Shown here: piece by piece, positions 63,531 through 64,000 of the stretch
Position numbering within the stretch: the stretch's first letter is position 1
Layout of the letters: every line of letters starts with the position of its first letter
Assembly: GCF_051106095.1 (NCBI RefSeq)
Contig: NC_135783.1
Coordinates: 195,622,947 to 195,686,946, forward strand
Direction of reading: 5' to 3'
DNA from: Pogona vitticeps
Lineage: Eukaryota; Chordata; Lepidosauria; Squamata; Agamidae
Length of the DNA stretch: 64,000 nt
Position numbers and translations under genes: made by a program
Notes under the pieces: generated by a model
What the model was told of the DNA's origin: nothing
Databases searched by the model: none
What the model saw: only the letters and a program-made list of their open reading frames with translations

Positions 63531-64000
63531 AGGTGGATGGTAGGACTGTTGGCGCTGTGTGGAAGCCTGAGACCTAAAGGGAGCATTTGAAGAGGAAGCC
63601 TATGAGGACCTTGCCTGAGCTGGTGGTTTGTAAGAACGGTAAGACTGAACAGGAGTCTGTTGATACTGTTGGTGACCATATTGTTTACGTCATTGATATT
63701 TCTGGTATCTAGTTTGCTGCTGTATAGTGTAAGATTTGGCCGTCTTTTTGATCTTATGTAAGTTTTCCATCACTTCATCTGTTTTTCGTTAAACAATCCC
63801 ATGGCATCAAATGGGAGCTCTTCAATACGGCATTTGGCATCTTCTGTAATTCTGGAGGATCGGAGCCTTGCGTGCCTCCGAAGAGAAATAGCAGATATCA
63901 TTGACTTAGAGGCAACATCAGCTGAGTGGCGAGATGCCAACTTTTGGTGTTTCGGCACAGTAACTGCTCCTGCGTGGGCATTAAGGAGAAATGCTCTCAC

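Larger units (their letters stand above)
60430..64000 (-). mobile_element. DIRS-like retroelement fossil, runs off the edge
   Basis: Minus-strand order from the window edge is a gag-like region (about 63770-64000), reverse transcriptase (about 62230-63230), RNase H (about 61140-62130) and a tyrosine recombinase remnant (about 60430-60770). This is the DIRS gene order. Signposts are VTLDLS and QDTYFHISIH (reverse transcriptase), ATIDASPTGWEVG-like sequence near 61930 and HINHLEMWAVI (RNase H), and STLKVYVSAIISY with LFSHPTVNLSLKGL (recombinase). It is broken many times over and old. A Sauria SINE and an LTR-like insert lie within it. The 5' end is outside the window, so terminal repeats could not be seen. 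Confidence 0.82.

Overview
This window is vertebrate genomic DNA, almost certainly from a squamate reptile (lizard or snake). It carries two intact, split host genes that are neighbours in other amniotes, NUP35 and DUSP19, both on the minus strand. The repeat content is typical of squamates: three Sauria-type tRNA SINEs with clean target-site duplications, a nearly whole L2 LINE, CR1 3' ends, several SINE families, many Tigger- and hAT-type DNA-transposon remnants, a DIRS-like element and a Ty3/gypsy-like element. The species cannot be read from the sequence. No bacterial-style genes, CRISPR arrays or operons were seen.

Layout: 1-23.7 kb is intergenic. It holds microsatellites, a 5S-rRNA-derived SINE, a Sauria SINE, a tandem hAT dimer with one shared 8-bp duplication, and a mariner element (15902-20496) split by an L2 LINE (16062-19397). 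NUP35 runs from about 35.2 kb down to 23.7 kb in nine coding exons (328 codons), from a CpG island with a CRE/ETS-like site. 35.7-40.3 kb is intergenic and holds a palindromic Tigger-like element. DUSP19 runs from about 46.7 kb down to 40.3 kb in four coding exons (215 codons), also from a CpG island with two CCAAT boxes. The two genes share direction but no sequence-level sign of joint control.

46.9-64 kb is intergenic and rich in retroelements. The main item is a 5-kb minus-strand Ty3/gypsy-like fossil (48753-53750) with a perfect 5-bp target duplication. Its integrase lies upstream of reverse transcriptase, the order of the Gmr1 group, and its gag region contains a stretch resembling the SCAN domain of vertebrate zinc-finger proteins. 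Beyond it lie two TA-flanked Tigger-like elements, a ~320-bp sequence present twice 5.4 kb apart, and a DIRS-like tyrosine-recombinase retroelement that runs off the right edge and carries a nested Sauria SINE and an LTR-like insert.

Exon boundaries were set by hand from splice signals and from remembered human protein sequences. Repeat family names rest on recalled consensus features, not on searches.
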